From NCBI RefSeq assembly GCF_016865485.1, contig NZ_AP024452.1:5230501-5294500 (forward strand): a DNA stretch of 64,000 nt, read 5' to 3'. Positions 7,509 through 17,151 of this stretch are shown here, piece by piece. The position numbers were made by a program, and so were the translations under genes. Position 1 is the first letter of the stretch; each line of letters opens with the position of its first letter. The notes under the pieces were generated by a model that was given only the letters and a program-made list of their open reading frames with translations, was not told where the DNA came from and ran no database searches. The stretch is from Luteitalea sp. TBR-22. Its GTDB lineage: Bacteria > Acidobacteriota > Vicinamibacteria > Vicinamibacterales > Vicinamibacteraceae.

Positions 7509-9551
7509 TTACGTGGCGGAGGCGGGATCGGAGGCGGCAGGCCCCGGTGCGTCGAGGACCTGGCGCACGCGCGCGGCGAGGGCGGTCGGGCTGAACGGCT
7601 TGGTGATCAGCGACACGTCGGCTGGCAACAGGCCTCGCTCGGTGACGACGTCGCTGCTGTAGCCCGACATGTAGAGCACGCGCATCGAGGGGTCTCGACG
7701 CCGCAGTTGCGCGGCCAGCTCACGCCCGTTCATCACCGGCATCACCACGTCGGTCAGGAGCAGGTCGACCCGATCGCCCTGCTCCTGCAGCGCCTTGATG
7801 GCGCGATCGGGCGTGCTCGCGTGCAGCACCGTGTAGCCGTAGGACTCGAGGGTGCGCCGCATCAGGTCGAGCACCGCGGGCTCGTCCTCGACAAGCAGGA
7901 TCCGCTCGCTGCCCTCGAGCGTGTCGGACGGCACGCCACGCGGCGCCCCGACGATGCGCGAGCTGGCGCGCGGCAGCAGGACCAGGAACGTCGTGCCGCC
8001 AGGTCCCGTGCGCTCGACCTCGATGCGCCCGCCGGCCTGCTCGACGGTGCCCATCACGCTGCTCAGCCCGAGGCCGGTGCCCTCGCCCGGGGCCTTCGTG
8101 GTGAAGAAGGGCTCGAAGATGCGCGGCAGCGCCGCCGGGTCGATGCCGCGACCGCTGTCGGTCAGGCGGATCGCGACGTAATCGCCGGCCGGCAGGCCGT
8201 GCGAGGCGGCGGTGGCGGCCGACAGCGAGAGGTTGGCCAATGAGATGTCGATGGCGCCGGCGCCGCGTATCGCATCGCGCCCGTTGGCGACCAGGTTGAC
8301 GATCATCTGGTCGAACTGCGACGGGTCGATCTCGACGGGCCAGATGTCGGGACCGAGCGAGAAGCCGAGGCGAATCTCGTCGCCGGCCAGCCGCTGCAGG
8401 GTGCGCGACAGGGCGGCGATGGCGTGCGCGACGTCGAGCACGAGCGGGTGCACGACGTCGCGCCGCGCATACGTGAGGAGCTGCCGGGTGATCGTGGCGC
8501 CGCGCGACGCCGCGTCGAGCACGGCGCCGAGATCGGCGCGCAGCGGATCGGTGGGGCCGAGCTGCTGCAGCACCAGGTGGGCGTGGCCGATCACGATCGT
8601 CAGCAGGTTGTTGAAGTCGTGCGCCACGCCGCCGGCCAGTCGGCCGACCGAGTCGATCCGCTCGGCCTGCCGCCGCTGCGCCTCCTGCGCCTCGCGCGCG
8701 AGTTGCTCGCGCTTCTGCTCGGTGATGTCCTCCGAGAGTCGCAGGAAATGCGTGACCGCGCCGTGCTCGTCGCGCACCGGCGCGATGACGGCCCGTTCCC
8801 AGAACACGGTGCCGTCGCGACGGCGTTGCTCGAAATCACCCCGCCATTCCTGGCCGGCCAGCAGCGCGGCGCGGATCTCGAAGCCGAGGCCGGCGTCGGC
8901 GTGGCTGGTGCGCATCAGGGCGTGCGTCTGCCCGCGCACCTGATCGCGCCCGAAGCCGGTCACCGCCTCGAACCGGGCGTTGACGTACTCGATGCGGCCA
9001 CGCGTGTCGGTGAGGCTCACCAGCGCGGGCAGTTGCTCGAGCGCGAGCGTCAGCGCCCGAAGCGTCCGCACCTCGCTGGAGAGCTCGAGGTTGCGGTGCT
9101 CCAGCTTCTTGATCAGCGACTCGTTGTACAGGCGCCACGACTCGGTCTCGCCCGGGTCGTCGGGGCCGGTCGCCTGGCCGGGCTCGTCGCCCAGGGCCTC
9201 CGTGATGGCACGGATGACCTCCTCGGCGGCCATCGACTTGACCAGGAAGCGGGTCACGCCGAGGCGGCGGGCCTCGGCAATGTCCTTGGCGCTGGCGTAC
9301 GAGCCCGTGTAGAACACGAAGGGCGCGCGCGCCAGGGCCGGCTCGGACCGGGACGCGCGGCAGAGCGCGAAGCCGTCCATCTGCGGCATCAGGATGTCGG
9401 AGACGATCAGGTCGACGGGTTCGCGGCGCGCGACCGCCAACGCGTCGAGGCCGTTGCTGGCCTCGGCGACGACGTGGCCGTGCGCCTGCAGGAGGGTCCG
9501 CAGGCGCGACCGGCTCTCCGGTTCGTCGTCGACGATCAGGACTCGCGTCAT
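7509..9551 (-). CDS. Hybrid sensor histidine kinase, REC-PAS-HK-REC
   Basis: A 680-residue soluble protein without membrane helices. An N-terminal receiver (about 1-120; acidic DDE near residue 9, phospho-acceptor in SDILMPQMDGF) is followed by a short coiled coil, a PAS/PAC module (about 170-285, ending FLRLSEDITEQK), an HDFNN-type kinase dimerisation domain (LAGGVAHDFNNLLTIV, about 305-370), an ATPase domain (NLVANGRDAI, DSGRGIDPAALPRIFEPFFTTK, GTGLGLSSV) and a C-terminal receiver (about 550-670; LLLTDVVMPVMNGREL, lysine in ITKPFS). The HDFNN H-box places it in the NtrB-like class. Input probably comes through the N-terminal receiver and the PAS domain. No dedicated response regulator gene is adjacent. 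Confidence 0.9.
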   Translation of the reverse strand: MTRVLIVDDEPESRSRLRTLLQAHGHVVAEASNGLDALAVARREPVDLIVSDILMPQMDGFALCRASRSEPALARAPFVFYTGSYASAKDIAEARRLGVTRFLVKSMAAEEVIRAITEALGDEPGQATGPDDPGETESWRLYNESLIKKLEHRNLELSSEVRTLRALTLALEQLPALVSLTDTRGRIEYVNARFEAVTGFGRDQVRGQTHALMRTSHADAGLGFEIRAALLAGQEWRGDFEQRRRDGTVFWERAVIAPVRDEHGAVTHFLRLSEDITEQKREQLAREAQEAQRRQAERIDSVGRLAGGVAHDFNNLLTIVIGHAHLVLQQLGPTDPLRADLGAVLDAASRGATITRQLLTYARRDVVHPLVLDVAHAIAALSRTLQRLAGDEIRLGFSLGPDIWPVEIDPSQFDQMIVNLVANGRDAIRGAGAIDISLANLSLSAATAASHGLPAGDYVAIRLTDSGRGIDPAALPRIFEPFFTTKAPGEGTGLGLSSVMGTVEQAGGRIEVERTGPGGTTFLVLLPRASSRIVGAPRGVPSDTLEGSERILLVEDEPAVLDLMRRTLESYGYTVLHASTPDRAIKALQEQGDRVDLLLTDVVMPVMNGRELAAQLRRRDPSMRVLYMSGYSSDVVTERGLLPADVSLITKPFSPTALAARVRQVLDAPGPAASDPASAT

Positions 9552-9685
9552 CGTGGAGCGACGGTTGGTCGCTGATGCATTCTGACGGGTTTCCGCCGCA
9601 GTGCAAGGGCTCGATGAGCGGCCGCTAAGTAGATGATGGCAAGGGAGTTGGACAAAATCGTCAGCGACACCTCCGGGGCCCGAAG

Positions 9686-11971
9686 ATGACCCTCCCTCGC
9701 CAGACTAATGTCGCCGCGATGTGGTGTTTCCTGGTCACCTGCCAAGCCTTCGCTCCCGCGGCGGGTCGAGCCGCGGCGGACCCGGTCGCGTGGCAGGAAA
9801 GCGTCGGCGACGTGCGACGCGTGCGCGTGGTCGACGCCACGACGGGAGAGGGCCTTGCCGACGCGATCGTGCAGTGCGGGCAGTCGACGCCGGCGCTCAC
9901 CGACGCCTCCGGCACGACCAGCGTGTCGTCGTGCGCGACCGGACTGGTGATCACCCGCGACGGCTACGTCGAGGCCCGGCTGCCGATGCCAGCGCAGGGC
10001 GACGTCGAGGTGCGACTGATCCCCGAGCGCCGGGCGGCCGAGAGCGTGACGGTGGTCGGCCCGGCCGCGGGACAGGCCGAAGCTGCCGTTCCGGCGCAGA
10101 TCGCCATCACGCGCGACGAGCTCGCCATGCTGCGCGGCGTGACCTTCGACGACCCGCTGCGCACCCTGCAGCAGTTGCCCGGGGTCGCGACGAGCGACGA
10201 ACTGCGCGCCGAGCTGTCGGTGCGCGGCAGCCCCTTCCGGCAGGTGGGCCTCGTGCTCGACGAGGTGAAGAGCCGCCTGCTCGTGCACACCGTGCGCGGC
10301 GTCGACAACACGGGCTCGGTCGCGCTGCTCAACGCCGATCTCCTCGACGCGGCCAGCCTCACGCCCGGGGCCGGGCCGCAGCGGTTCGGCAACACGGTCG
10401 GCGCCGAGCTCGCGATCCGGACGCGCGCCGGTCGACCGGCATGGCATGGCCGCGGCATGGCCAGCGCGATCGCCGCGACGGGGTTCGTCGAGGGGCCGAT
10501 CGGCACCGACCGCGTCACGTTCATCGCCGGCGCGCGCAAGAGCTACGCGTCGTGGATCGTGCGGCGCATCGATCCCGACGTCAGCGGCACGTTCGAGTTC
10601 ACCGACGCGCAGGCCAAGCTCGACGCGCGGCTCTCGACGCGCCAGAGCCTCAGTGCGGGCGTGCTCGCGGGCACCTCGACCTACGACGAGCGCGGCCGGC
10701 GCAGCGGCGCCAATGCCCTCGACGTCGGGAAGAACCAGACGACGATGGGCACGCTGGCCTGGCAGGCGCAACTGGGGTCGCACTGGGTGGTGCGCCAGCG
10801 CGTGGCGGGCATCTCCAGCACCTATCGCAACGCCAACCCCGACGCCCTGCCGCTCGACAGCGGCACCGAGCACGAGTGGCTGTCGCGCTCGATCGTCGAG
10901 TGGGCGCCGCAGGCGTCGATCTCGCTGGACGGCGCCGCGCAGGTGCAGCGCTTCACGAGTCGCGGCTCGTCGGTCGTGTATCACCCGACGACCCGGCTGC
11001 CGCAGTCGGACACGGCGCATGCCGGCGAGCAGACGCTGGCCGGCGGGCACGTGCACGCCCGCTGGTCCCCGCACCGGGCCATGACGCTGGCCGGCGGCGC
11101 GCGCGTCGATCACGTGCCCGATCTCGAGACCTTCGTCGGCGGCTGGGCGCAAGCGCAGGTGGCGCTCTCGCCCAGCCTGGCGGTGACCGCCGCGGTGTCG
11201 CGACAGGGACAGTCACCCGACGTGCTGCAGCGGTTCGGCCCGGCCGGCACGGCCGACCTGCGCTTCGAGCGGGCGACGCTGGTCGATGGCGGCATCGGCT
11301 GGCGGCGCGGGCCATACACGATCGCGGTGAACCTGTACCAACGTCGCGAGACCGACGGGCTCGACACGCCGGGCCGGCAGTTCCGGCTCACGTCGTCGGG
11401 CCAGCTGGCCGGGGGCGACCCGCGCGCGCCGTGGGTCAACGCGTTGAGCGGGCGGGCGAGGGGCGCCGAGGTGCTGCTGCGACGCCAGCCATCGACCACC
11501 CCCAGGGGTGTCCGGTGGTCAGGCTGGATCGGCTACAGCTACGGTCGCACCACCTACGAGGGGGAGCTCGACCCGTCGTTCCCTGGCGCCTTCGAGCAGC
11601 GCCACCTCGTGACGATCTCGGCCACCACGCAGGTCGGCTCCCGGTGGGATGCCAGCACCACGCTGCGGCTCGCCACCAACTGGCCGTACGAGGGCTGGTA
11701 CGAGGAGCGGAGCGACGGCCGGATCTACCTCTCCTCGGAGCGCAACGGCCTGAGGCTTCCGGAGTACGGCCGGCTGGACGTGCGGGTGCGGTATCGCGTG
11801 CCGCTGCCGCACGGGCGTCTGCTCCTGTTCGCCGAGGCGCTCAACGCCACCAACGCGACCAATTACCGCCAGGTGAGCGCGAGCGTGAACCTGCGGACCT
11901 ACCAGGTGGGCCGCCTCTCGGAGAAGCAACTGCCGATCATCCCCGCCGTCGGCGCGGCGTTCGAGTTCTGA
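9686..11971 (+). CDS. TonB-dependent outer-membrane receptor
   Basis: A 761-residue protein with a signal peptide (cleavage near GRAAA-D, about residue 32). A carboxypeptidase-regulatory-like beta-sandwich (about 38-105; VRRVRVVDATTGEGLADAIV, then TDASGTTSV) leads into a plug domain (FDDPLRTLQQLPGVATSDE, SVRGSPFRQVGLVLDEV) and a barrel ending in aromatic Glu-Phe (GAAFEF). This order is typical of SusC-like and Acidobacteria TonB transporters for oligosaccharides, siderophores or other large nutrients. The substrate is not evident, and no partner lipoprotein, ExbB/D or TonB gene lies nearby. It follows a divergently oriented hybrid kinase. Confidence 0.88.
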   Translation: MTLPRQTNVAAMWCFLVTCQAFAPAAGRAAADPVAWQESVGDVRRVRVVDATTGEGLADAIVQCGQSTPALTDASGTTSVSSCATGLVITRDGYVEARLPMPAQGDVEVRLIPERRAAESVTVVGPAAGQAEAAVPAQIAITRDELAMLRGVTFDDPLRTLQQLPGVATSDELRAELSVRGSPFRQVGLVLDEVKSRLLVHTVRGVDNTGSVALLNADLLDAASLTPGAGPQRFGNTVGAELAIRTRAGRPAWHGRGMASAIAATGFVEGPIGTDRVTFIAGARKSYASWIVRRIDPDVSGTFEFTDAQAKLDARLSTRQSLSAGVLAGTSTYDERGRRSGANALDVGKNQTTMGTLAWQAQLGSHWVVRQRVAGISSTYRNANPDALPLDSGTEHEWLSRSIVEWAPQASISLDGAAQVQRFTSRGSSVVYHPTTRLPQSDTAHAGEQTLAGGHVHARWSPHRAMTLAGGARVDHVPDLETFVGGWAQAQVALSPSLAVTAAVSRQGQSPDVLQRFGPAGTADLRFERATLVDGGIGWRRGPYTIAVNLYQRRETDGLDTPGRQFRLTSSGQLAGGDPRAPWVNALSGRARGAEVLLRRQPSTTPRGVRWSGWIGYSYGRTTYEGELDPSFPGAFEQRHLVTISATTQVGSRWDASTTLRLATNWPYEGWYEERSDGRIYLSSERNGLRLPEYGRLDVRVRYRVPLPHGRLLLFAEALNATNATNYRQVSASVNLRTYQVGRLSEKQLPIIPAVGAAFEF

Positions 11972-11973
11972 GG

Positions 11974-12068
11974 GGCTTACGGCTCACGGCTGACAGGGGC
12001 TCAAGGCTCAGGGCTCAGGGCTCAGAGAGCTTTCTGGGTTCTGTCGACTGCCGACTGCCGACTGCCGG
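11974..12068. repeat. Heptad repeat locus A (GGCTNAC/GGCTCAG and CTGCCGA)
   Basis: Starting three bases after the TonB-receptor stop, seven heptads of GGCTNAN type occupy 11974-12025 with one 3-nt interruption; the last four are GGCTCAA and three GGCTCAG. After a spacer reading AGAGCTTTCTGGG, four further heptads of another word (CTGTCGA, CTGCCGA twice, CTGCCGG) fill 12041-12068. The second array overlaps the position expected for the -35 element of argG. The G3N4-like first array could form a partial G-quadruplex. Confidence 0.85.
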
Positions 12069-12073
12069 CTGTT

Positions 12074-12088
12074 TATACTTGTCGGTCA
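12074..12088 (+). promoter_or_regulatory. Candidate -10 element; argG possibly leaderless
   Basis: TATACT at 12074-12079 matches the sigma-70 -10 consensus TATAAT at five of six positions, in an otherwise G+C-rich gap. The argG ATG begins eight bases after the hexamer, so a start of transcription 6-8 nt downstream would give a leaderless or nearly leaderless mRNA. No Shine-Dalgarno-like run precedes the ATG. The -35 region falls in the CTGCCGA heptads and has no good match. Confidence 0.5.
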
Positions 12089-13320
12089 TGAGTACCCCGT
12101 CCTCGCCAAAGAAGATCGTGCTCGCCTACTCCGGCGGGCTCGACACGTCCGTCATCCTGCCGTGGCTGAAGTCCCGCTATCCGGGCGTCAAGCTCTACGC
12201 CTTCGCCGCCGAACTCGGCCAGGGCGACGAGCTGCACGAGATCGAGGCCAAGGCCAGGAAGAGCGGCGCCGACGCGGTGCTCGTGAAGGACCTGCGCAAG
12301 GAGTTCGCCGAGGAGTACTGCTTCCCGATGCTCCGCGCCCACGCCACGTACGAGCAGGACTACCTGCTCGGCACCTCGATCGCGCGGCCGCTCATCGCCA
12401 GGCACCAGGTGCTGTACGCGCAGAAGGTCGGCGCCGACGCGGTCGCGCACGGCGCCACGGGCAAGGGCAACGACCAGGTACGTTTCGAGCTGACCTACCA
12501 GGCCCTCGATCCCTCGCTGAAGATCGTGTCGCCGTGGAAGGATCCGCAGTTCCTCGAGGACGGCCTCACCGACCGCGAGACGGCGATCGACTACGCGCGC
12601 CAGCACGGGATCCCGATCGCGCAGACCAAGAAGAAGATCTACTCGCAGGATCGCAACCTGTGGCACATCAGCCACGAGGGCGCCGAGATCGAGGATCCGG
12701 CCGCCGAACCGAACGAGCGCGTGTACACGATCACGGTGCCGCCCTCCAAGGCGCCCAACCGCGCCGAGTACGTGACGATCGACTTCGAGGCGGGCGTGCC
12801 CGTCGCCGTGAACAAGAAGAAGTTCCACGGCAAGGGCCACGCCCTCATCGCCGTCCTCAACGAGATCGGCGGCCGCCACGGCGTCGGCCAGGTCACCCTC
12901 GTCGAGAACCGCCTGGTCGGGATGAAGAGCCGCGGCGTGTACGAGACGCCGGGCGGCACCATCCTCTACGAGGCGCACAAGGCCCTCGAGCAGATCTGCC
13001 TCGAGCGCGAGCTCTATCACGAGAAGCAGCGCATCGCCCTCAAGTACGGCGAGCTGGTGTACTACGGGCAGTGGTTCCACCCGCTGCGCGAGGCGCTGCA
13101 GTCCTTCGTCGATCACGCCAACCGGGTGGTCACCGGCCAGGTGAAGGTGAAGCTGTACAAGGGCCGGGCGACGGCCGTCAGCGCCACCTCGCCGCAGTCG
13201 CTGTACGACACGCGCCTGGCCAGCTTCGCCATGGCCGACTACGACGTCACCGCCGCGCGCGGCTTCATCGACCTCTTCGGCCTGCCGATGAAGGTGCGCG
13301 GCCTGAAGCAGCAGTCGTAG
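12088..13320 (+). CDS. argG: Argininosuccinate synthase
   Basis: A 410-residue protein. It ligates citrulline and aspartate with ATP in the penultimate step of arginine synthesis. The N-terminal ATP pyrophosphatase P-loop AYSGGLDTS, the GNDQVRFELTYQAL segment and the NRLVGMKSRGVYETPGG signature are all present and the length is normal for the type 1 family. Although the frame stays open far upstream, ATG 12088 is chosen because homologues begin a few residues before the P-loop and a -10 box lies directly upstream. No other arg genes are in the window. Heptad repeats lie on both sides (loci A and A-prime). Confidence 0.96.
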   Translation: MSTPSSPKKIVLAYSGGLDTSVILPWLKSRYPGVKLYAFAAELGQGDELHEIEAKARKSGADAVLVKDLRKEFAEEYCFPMLRAHATYEQDYLLGTSIARPLIARHQVLYAQKVGADAVAHGATGKGNDQVRFELTYQALDPSLKIVSPWKDPQFLEDGLTDRETAIDYARQHGIPIAQTKKKIYSQDRNLWHISHEGAEIEDPAAEPNERVYTITVPPSKAPNRAEYVTIDFEAGVPVAVNKKKFHGKGHALIAVLNEIGGRHGVGQVTLVENRLVGMKSRGVYETPGGTILYEAHKALEQICLERELYHEKQRIALKYGELVYYGQWFHPLREALQSFVDHANRVVTGQVKVKLYKGRATAVSATSPQSLYDTRLASFAMADYDVTAARGFIDLFGLPMKVRGLKQQS

Positions 13321-13331
13321 GGCGGAGCGAG

Positions 13332-13365
13332 GATTCAGGGCTCAGGGGTCGGAAGGCATCCTGGG
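13332..13365. repeat. Heptad repeat locus A-prime (degenerate GGCTCAG copy)
   Basis: Eleven bases after the argG stop lie GATTCAG, GGCTCAG and GGGTCGG followed by AAGGCATCCTGGG. The order (GGCTCAG-like heptads followed by an RGRGCWTYCTG-like spacer) matches loci A and B, so this looks like a shorter, decayed copy of the same element. Confidence 0.6.
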
Positions 13366-13453
13366 CCCGACCCATTTCCTATCGTTGGTTAAAGGCAGGC
13401 AGCGCCGGGCCGATGGTTGTCGAAGGTCGCCGAACTGGTGACCGACGCGACCG

Positions 13454-16400
13454 ATGCAAGACGCTCCCGCCCCGTCGGGCCGTCGCACGAGCAGCACGGT
13501 GCTGCTCACGACGGCCCTCGTTCTCTGCGCGCTCGGCCTGGCGCGCTTCCTCGCGACGTTGGCCGGCCTGCCGCCCGGGCCGCTCGCCATCCGGGTGCAC
13601 GGATTCGCCGCCTCGTTGATGGCGGCCGCCGTGGCGAGCATCCTGGCGGGGTGGCGCGGCCGCGCCTGGCTGGCCAGCCGCCTGGCGTCGGTCGCGCTCG
13701 CCGGCGCCGGACTCCTGCTGGCGTTGCAGGCGGCGCTCGACCTCGTGCCGGCGTCCTCGTCGGTCCTGGCCGGCCTCGCGCTGCTGCTGCCGACCCGGCA
13801 GGCCACCCTCTGCATCATGGTCACGGCCCTGATCGGGCTGCCGCTGCCCCGCCGACTGGCGCGCGTCCCCTCGCGCAACGCCCTGGTGCAGGTGTGGGGC
13901 AGCCTGCTGCTGGCGTTCCTGGCCACCACCAGCCTGGTGACCTGGGCCTCGTCCGGCGCGATGGACAGCTGGCTGCGCTACCTGCTCATGTCGCCGCCCC
14001 TGTCGGTGTGCTGCCTGCTCGTGGCCGCCGGGGTGCTGGTCGACCGTGTCCTCAGGGGCGACACCGCGTGGCAGCGCTGGCTGCCCGCGGCCATCACCGT
14101 CTTCGTGGGCGCCTGCGCGGTCATCTTCGCGCAGGCCCTCAGCTCACAGGAACAGGCCGGCGTGCGGCGACAGGCGGCAGCCGAGGCGCGCCGCCTGCGC
14201 GAGGCGCTCGTCGAGCGGGTCGCGGCGATGGACGCCGACCTCGAGCGCATGCGCGTCAGGTACGAGAGCGGCGCGGTCAGCACGCGCGACGCATGGCACG
14301 CCGATGCCACTGCCGCCATCCGCGCCCATGCCGGCGTGCTCGACTCGCTCGTCGTGGCGGACGCCGACGGGCGTCCCGCGTGGGTCGCAGCGACCACGCC
14401 GTCGCGGCACCAGCGCGACAGCGCCTCGTCGCGGACGCTCACCGCGGCGCTCGCCCGGGCGGCCGCCTCGAGCAGCCCCGTCGCCTGGGCGCCCACCGAG
14501 GACCGCAACGGACCGCATCGCGGTTATGGTGTCGCGCTGCCCCTCGGCGCGGTCGGCGAGACGCCGGCTCGCCTGCTGCTGGCCTCCTACAGCCTCGAGG
14601 CGCTCGTGCCGCGCGTGACCGATGCCTCGCCGTACGCGGTGCGCGTGGCGACCGGCGGCGATCAGGATCTGCATCGCCACCAGGTGCCTGCACCGGCGGG
14701 TCGGTTCGGCACGACCTTCACCGAGGCGGTGGACGTCGACATGCCGGGCGCCCAGCGGCTCCGCGTGCACGTGACGCCGACGGCGTCGCTGCTCGCCGAT
14801 CAGTTGAGCGGGCTGCCCCGCCTCGTGCTCGCCCTCGGCCTGCTGCTGGCCGGCGTCGCCGGCGTGGCCACCCGCGTCTACGCCGTGAGCCGCGAGCACG
14901 CCGAGGCACTCACGACCAGCAATGCGTCGCTGCAGGCGTCCTTCAAGGCGCTGGCGATGGTCCGCGACCAGTTGATGGCCTCCGAGGTGCAGTTCCGCGG
15001 CCTCTTCCTGACCTCGCCGCTGGGCCTCATGCTGTCGCGCGGCGCGCGGCAGATCGAGCACGCCAACCCGGCGCTGCTGCACATGCTGGGGTACGACGCC
15101 GAGGCACTGTCGCAGGTGACCCCCGCCGACCTGCTCATCGACGCCACGCTGGTCGACCGGCAGGCACGGGAACTCGAGTCGCGCGGTGCCTACGGACCCT
15201 ACCGCACCCGCCTGCGCCGGCGTGACGGGACCGAGGTGCCGGTCCTGCTCACCGGCACGCTGATGCGCAGCGCGCAGGGCGAGCCGATGGTGTGGTCGTT
15301 CGTGCAGGACAACACGGTGGAGACCGTCGCCGAGGCCGATCGGGCCCGCTATCTCGCCGAACTGGAGAAGCAGGCCGTCGAGCTCGCACAGGCCCGCGAC
15401 ACCGCGCTGGCGGCCACGGCGGCCAAGAGCGGTTTCCTCGCGACGATGAGCCACGAGATCCGCACGCCGATGAACGGCATCATCGGCATGACGGGGCTGC
15501 TGCTCGACACGCCCCTGAGCACCGAGCAGCGCGAGTTCGCCGACGCGGTGCGCGGCTCGGCCGAGCACCTGCTCACCATCATCAACGACATCCTGGACTT
15601 CTCGAAGATCGAAGCGGGCAAGCTCGCGCTCGAGACCGTGGAGTTCGACGTCCGGGCCATCCTCGAGGACGCGCTGGATCTGGTGGCCGAGCCGGCCCGC
15701 AAGAAGGGACTGGAGTTCGGCGGCTTCGCGGCGCCCGACGTGCCGCAGATGGTCAAGGGCGATCCCGGGCGCATCCGCCAGGTCCTGCTGAACCTGCTCA
15801 GCAACGCCGTCAAGTTCACGACGCTGGGCTCGGTCAGCGCGCGCGTGTCGGTCGACGAGATGCCGGGGGCGCGCGCCACGATCCGCTTCGAGGTCAGCGA
15901 CACGGGCGTCGGCATCCCGACGCACGTGCAGCAGCGACTCTTCCAGCCGTTCACGCAGGCCGATGCCTCGACGACGCGCAAGTACGGCGGCACCGGGCTC
16001 GGCCTGGCGATCAGCCGGCAACTGGCCGAGGCCATGGGCGGCGAGGTCGGCGTCCGCAGCGTGCCCGGCCAGGGCAGCACCTTCTGGTTCACCGTGCGTG
16101 TCGAGCGCCTGGCCTTCGCCAGCGACTCCCTCGTCAGCGCCCAACTGCGCGGCAAGCGCGCCTTGTGCGTCGACGATCACGACATCAGCCTGCACGTGTT
16201 CCGCAGCCTGCTCATGGGGTGGGGCGTCGAGGTCACGCTGGCGACGACGCCCCAGCAGGCGATGGCGGCGCTCGACGCGGCCGACGCGACCGGGATGCGC
16301 TTCGACTTCGCGATCCTCGACCAGCAGATGCCGGGCATCGACGGCTTCACGCTGGGAGGGCTGATGCGGGGCCGCGCCACCACGTCCGCGCTGCCGCTGC

Positions 16401-17023
16401 TGCTGTCCTCGTCGGTGGTGCAGCCGGGCGGCCTCGACGAGGCGACCGCGCGGGGCTTCGACGGGCTGGTGACCAAGCCGGTCAAGAAGCGGTACCTCCT
16501 GCAGGCGCTGCGACAGGCCCTCGCCCTGGACAGCGTCCCCGTGCCCATCCCCTCGTCGTCGGTGGCGATGCCGACGCCGGCGCCGGCGCGCCGCATGCGC
16601 ATCCTGCTTGCCGAGGACAACCCGGTGAACCAGCGCGTCGCCGTGCGCATGCTCGACAAGCTTGGGCACCGTGTCGATGCGGTGGGCAACGGGCTGGAAG
16701 CAGTCGAGGCACTCGGCCGTCTGCCGTACGACCTCGTGTTGATGGACTGCCAGATGCCCGAGTGCGACGGCTACCAGGCCACGGCACTGGTCCGGCAGCG
16801 CGAGGAACGCGGCGCCAGCCGCACGATCATCGTGGCGCTGACGGCCAACGCGATGGAAGGCGACCGCCAGCGGTGCCTCGACGCCGGCATGGACGACTAC
16901 CTGCCCAAGCCGCTCCGGTTCGACGATCTGCGGACGGTGCTCGACAGGTACGCCGCGCTGTTGCCCGCGCCGGAGCCTGCCCCGACGGCGGTCACGCCCG
17001 CCGATGGCGCGCGCGTGCACTGA
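13454..17023 (+). CDS. Membrane hybrid histidine kinase with two receiver domains
   Basis: A 1189-residue protein. The first about 215 residues contain around seven hydrophobic helices (MASE-like sensor). They are followed by an extracytoplasmic region (about 215-455, CHASE-like, with an N-terminal helical coil and [17 protein letters not shown]) closed by another helix ([16 protein letters not shown]). Then come a PAS/PAC module (about 515-630), HisKA with [16 protein letters not shown] (His near 667), HATPase ([19 protein letters not shown]), a first receiver (about 895-1020; [15 protein letters not shown]) and a second receiver (about 1045-1165; [15 protein letters not shown]). No Hpt domain is attached, so phosphotransfer probably proceeds through a separate Hpt protein; an Hpt-REC-REC-GGDEF protein is encoded at 22837-24486. 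The gene converges on the desulfurase-like gene across repeat locus C. Confidence 0.9.
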   Translation: MQDAPAPSGRRTSSTVLLTTALVLCALGLARFLATLAGLPPGPLAIRVHGFAASLMAAAVASILAGWRGRAWLASRLASVALAGAGLLLALQAALDLVPASSSVLAGLALLLPTRQATLCIMVTALIGLPLPRRLARVPSRNALVQVWGSLLLAFLATTSLVTWASSGAMDSWLRYLLMSPPLSVCCLLVAAGVLVDRVLRGDTAWQRWLPAAITVFVGACAVIFAQALSSQEQAGVRRQAAAEARRLREALVERVAAMDADLERMRVRYESGAVSTRDAWHADATAAIRAHAGVLDSLVVADADGRPAWVAATTPSRHQRDSASSRTLTAALARAAASSSPVAWAPTEDRNGPHRGYGVALPLGAVGETPARLLLASYSLEALVPRVTDASPYAVRVATGGDQDLHRHQVPAPAGRFGTTFTEAVDVDMPGAQRLRVHVTPTASLLADQLSGLPRLVLALGLLLAGVAGVATRVYAVSREHAEALTTSNASLQASFKALAMVRDQLMASEVQFRGLFLTSPLGLMLSRGARQIEHANPALLHMLGYDAEALSQVTPADLLIDATLVDRQARELESRGAYGPYRTRLRRRDGTEVPVLLTGTLMRSAQGEPMVWSFVQDNTVETVAEADRARYLAELEKQAVELAQARDTALAATAAKSGFLATMSHEIRTPMNGIIGMTGLLLDTPLSTEQREFADAVRGSAEHLLTIINDILDFSKIEAGKLALETVEFDVRAILEDALDLVAEPARKKGLEFGGFAAPDVPQMVKGDPGRIRQVLLNLLSNAVKFTTLGSVSARVSVDEMPGARATIRFEVSDTGVGIPTHVQQRLFQPFTQADASTTRKYGGTGLGLAISRQLAEAMGGEVGVRSVPGQGSTFWFTVRVERLAFASDSLVSAQLRGKRALCVDDHDISLHVFRSLLMGWGVEVTLATTPQQAMAALDAADATGMRFDFAILDQQMPGIDGFTLGGLMRGRATTSALPLLLSSSVVQPGGLDEATARGFDGLVTKPVKKRYLLQALRQALALDSVPVPIPSSSVAMPTPAPARRMRILLAEDNPVNQRVAVRMLDKLGHRVDAVGNGLEAVEALGRLPYDLVLMDCQMPECDGYQATALVRQREERGASRTIIVALTANAMEGDRQRCLDAGMDDYLPKPLRFDDLRTVLDRYAALLPAPEPAPTAVTPADGARVH

Positions 17024-17034
17024 GCCGCGCTGGC

Positions 17035-17151
17035 AATTTGAAATTCGAAAATTCGAAATTCTCGTGGGCGCGGCTTCGCCGCCGCCCCTCGCGACGCATC
17101 GCGCGGCAAGGCCGACAGGCCGGCCGCCGACCAATTTCGAATTTCAAATTT
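17035..17151. repeat. Heptad repeat locus C: A+T-rich inverted arms between convergent genes
   Basis: The left arm (17035-17061) contains ATTTGAA, ATTCGAA and an 8-nt variant. The right arm (17133-17151) carries the reverse complement (AATTTCGAATTTCAAATTT). At least sixteen bases are shared as an inverted repeat around a G+C-rich core that itself holds GCGGC-TTC-GCCGC. The arms are the most A+T-rich DNA in the surroundings. The right arm runs into the first base of the desulfurase stop codon. Lying between two gene ends, it could fold as a bidirectional terminator-like hairpin. Confidence 0.8.

Noticed and set aside
9721-12087. A long in-frame extension of argG upstream through the TonB-receptor gene
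   Set aside because: The extension is a shadow of the receptor frame, contains repeat-derived residues just before argG, and argininosuccinate synthases start at the ATG at 12088.
14144-17134. A 996-codon antisense frame inside the hybrid kinase gene
   Set aside because: Same composition artefact; the opposite strand encodes complete HisKA, HATPase and receiver motifs.
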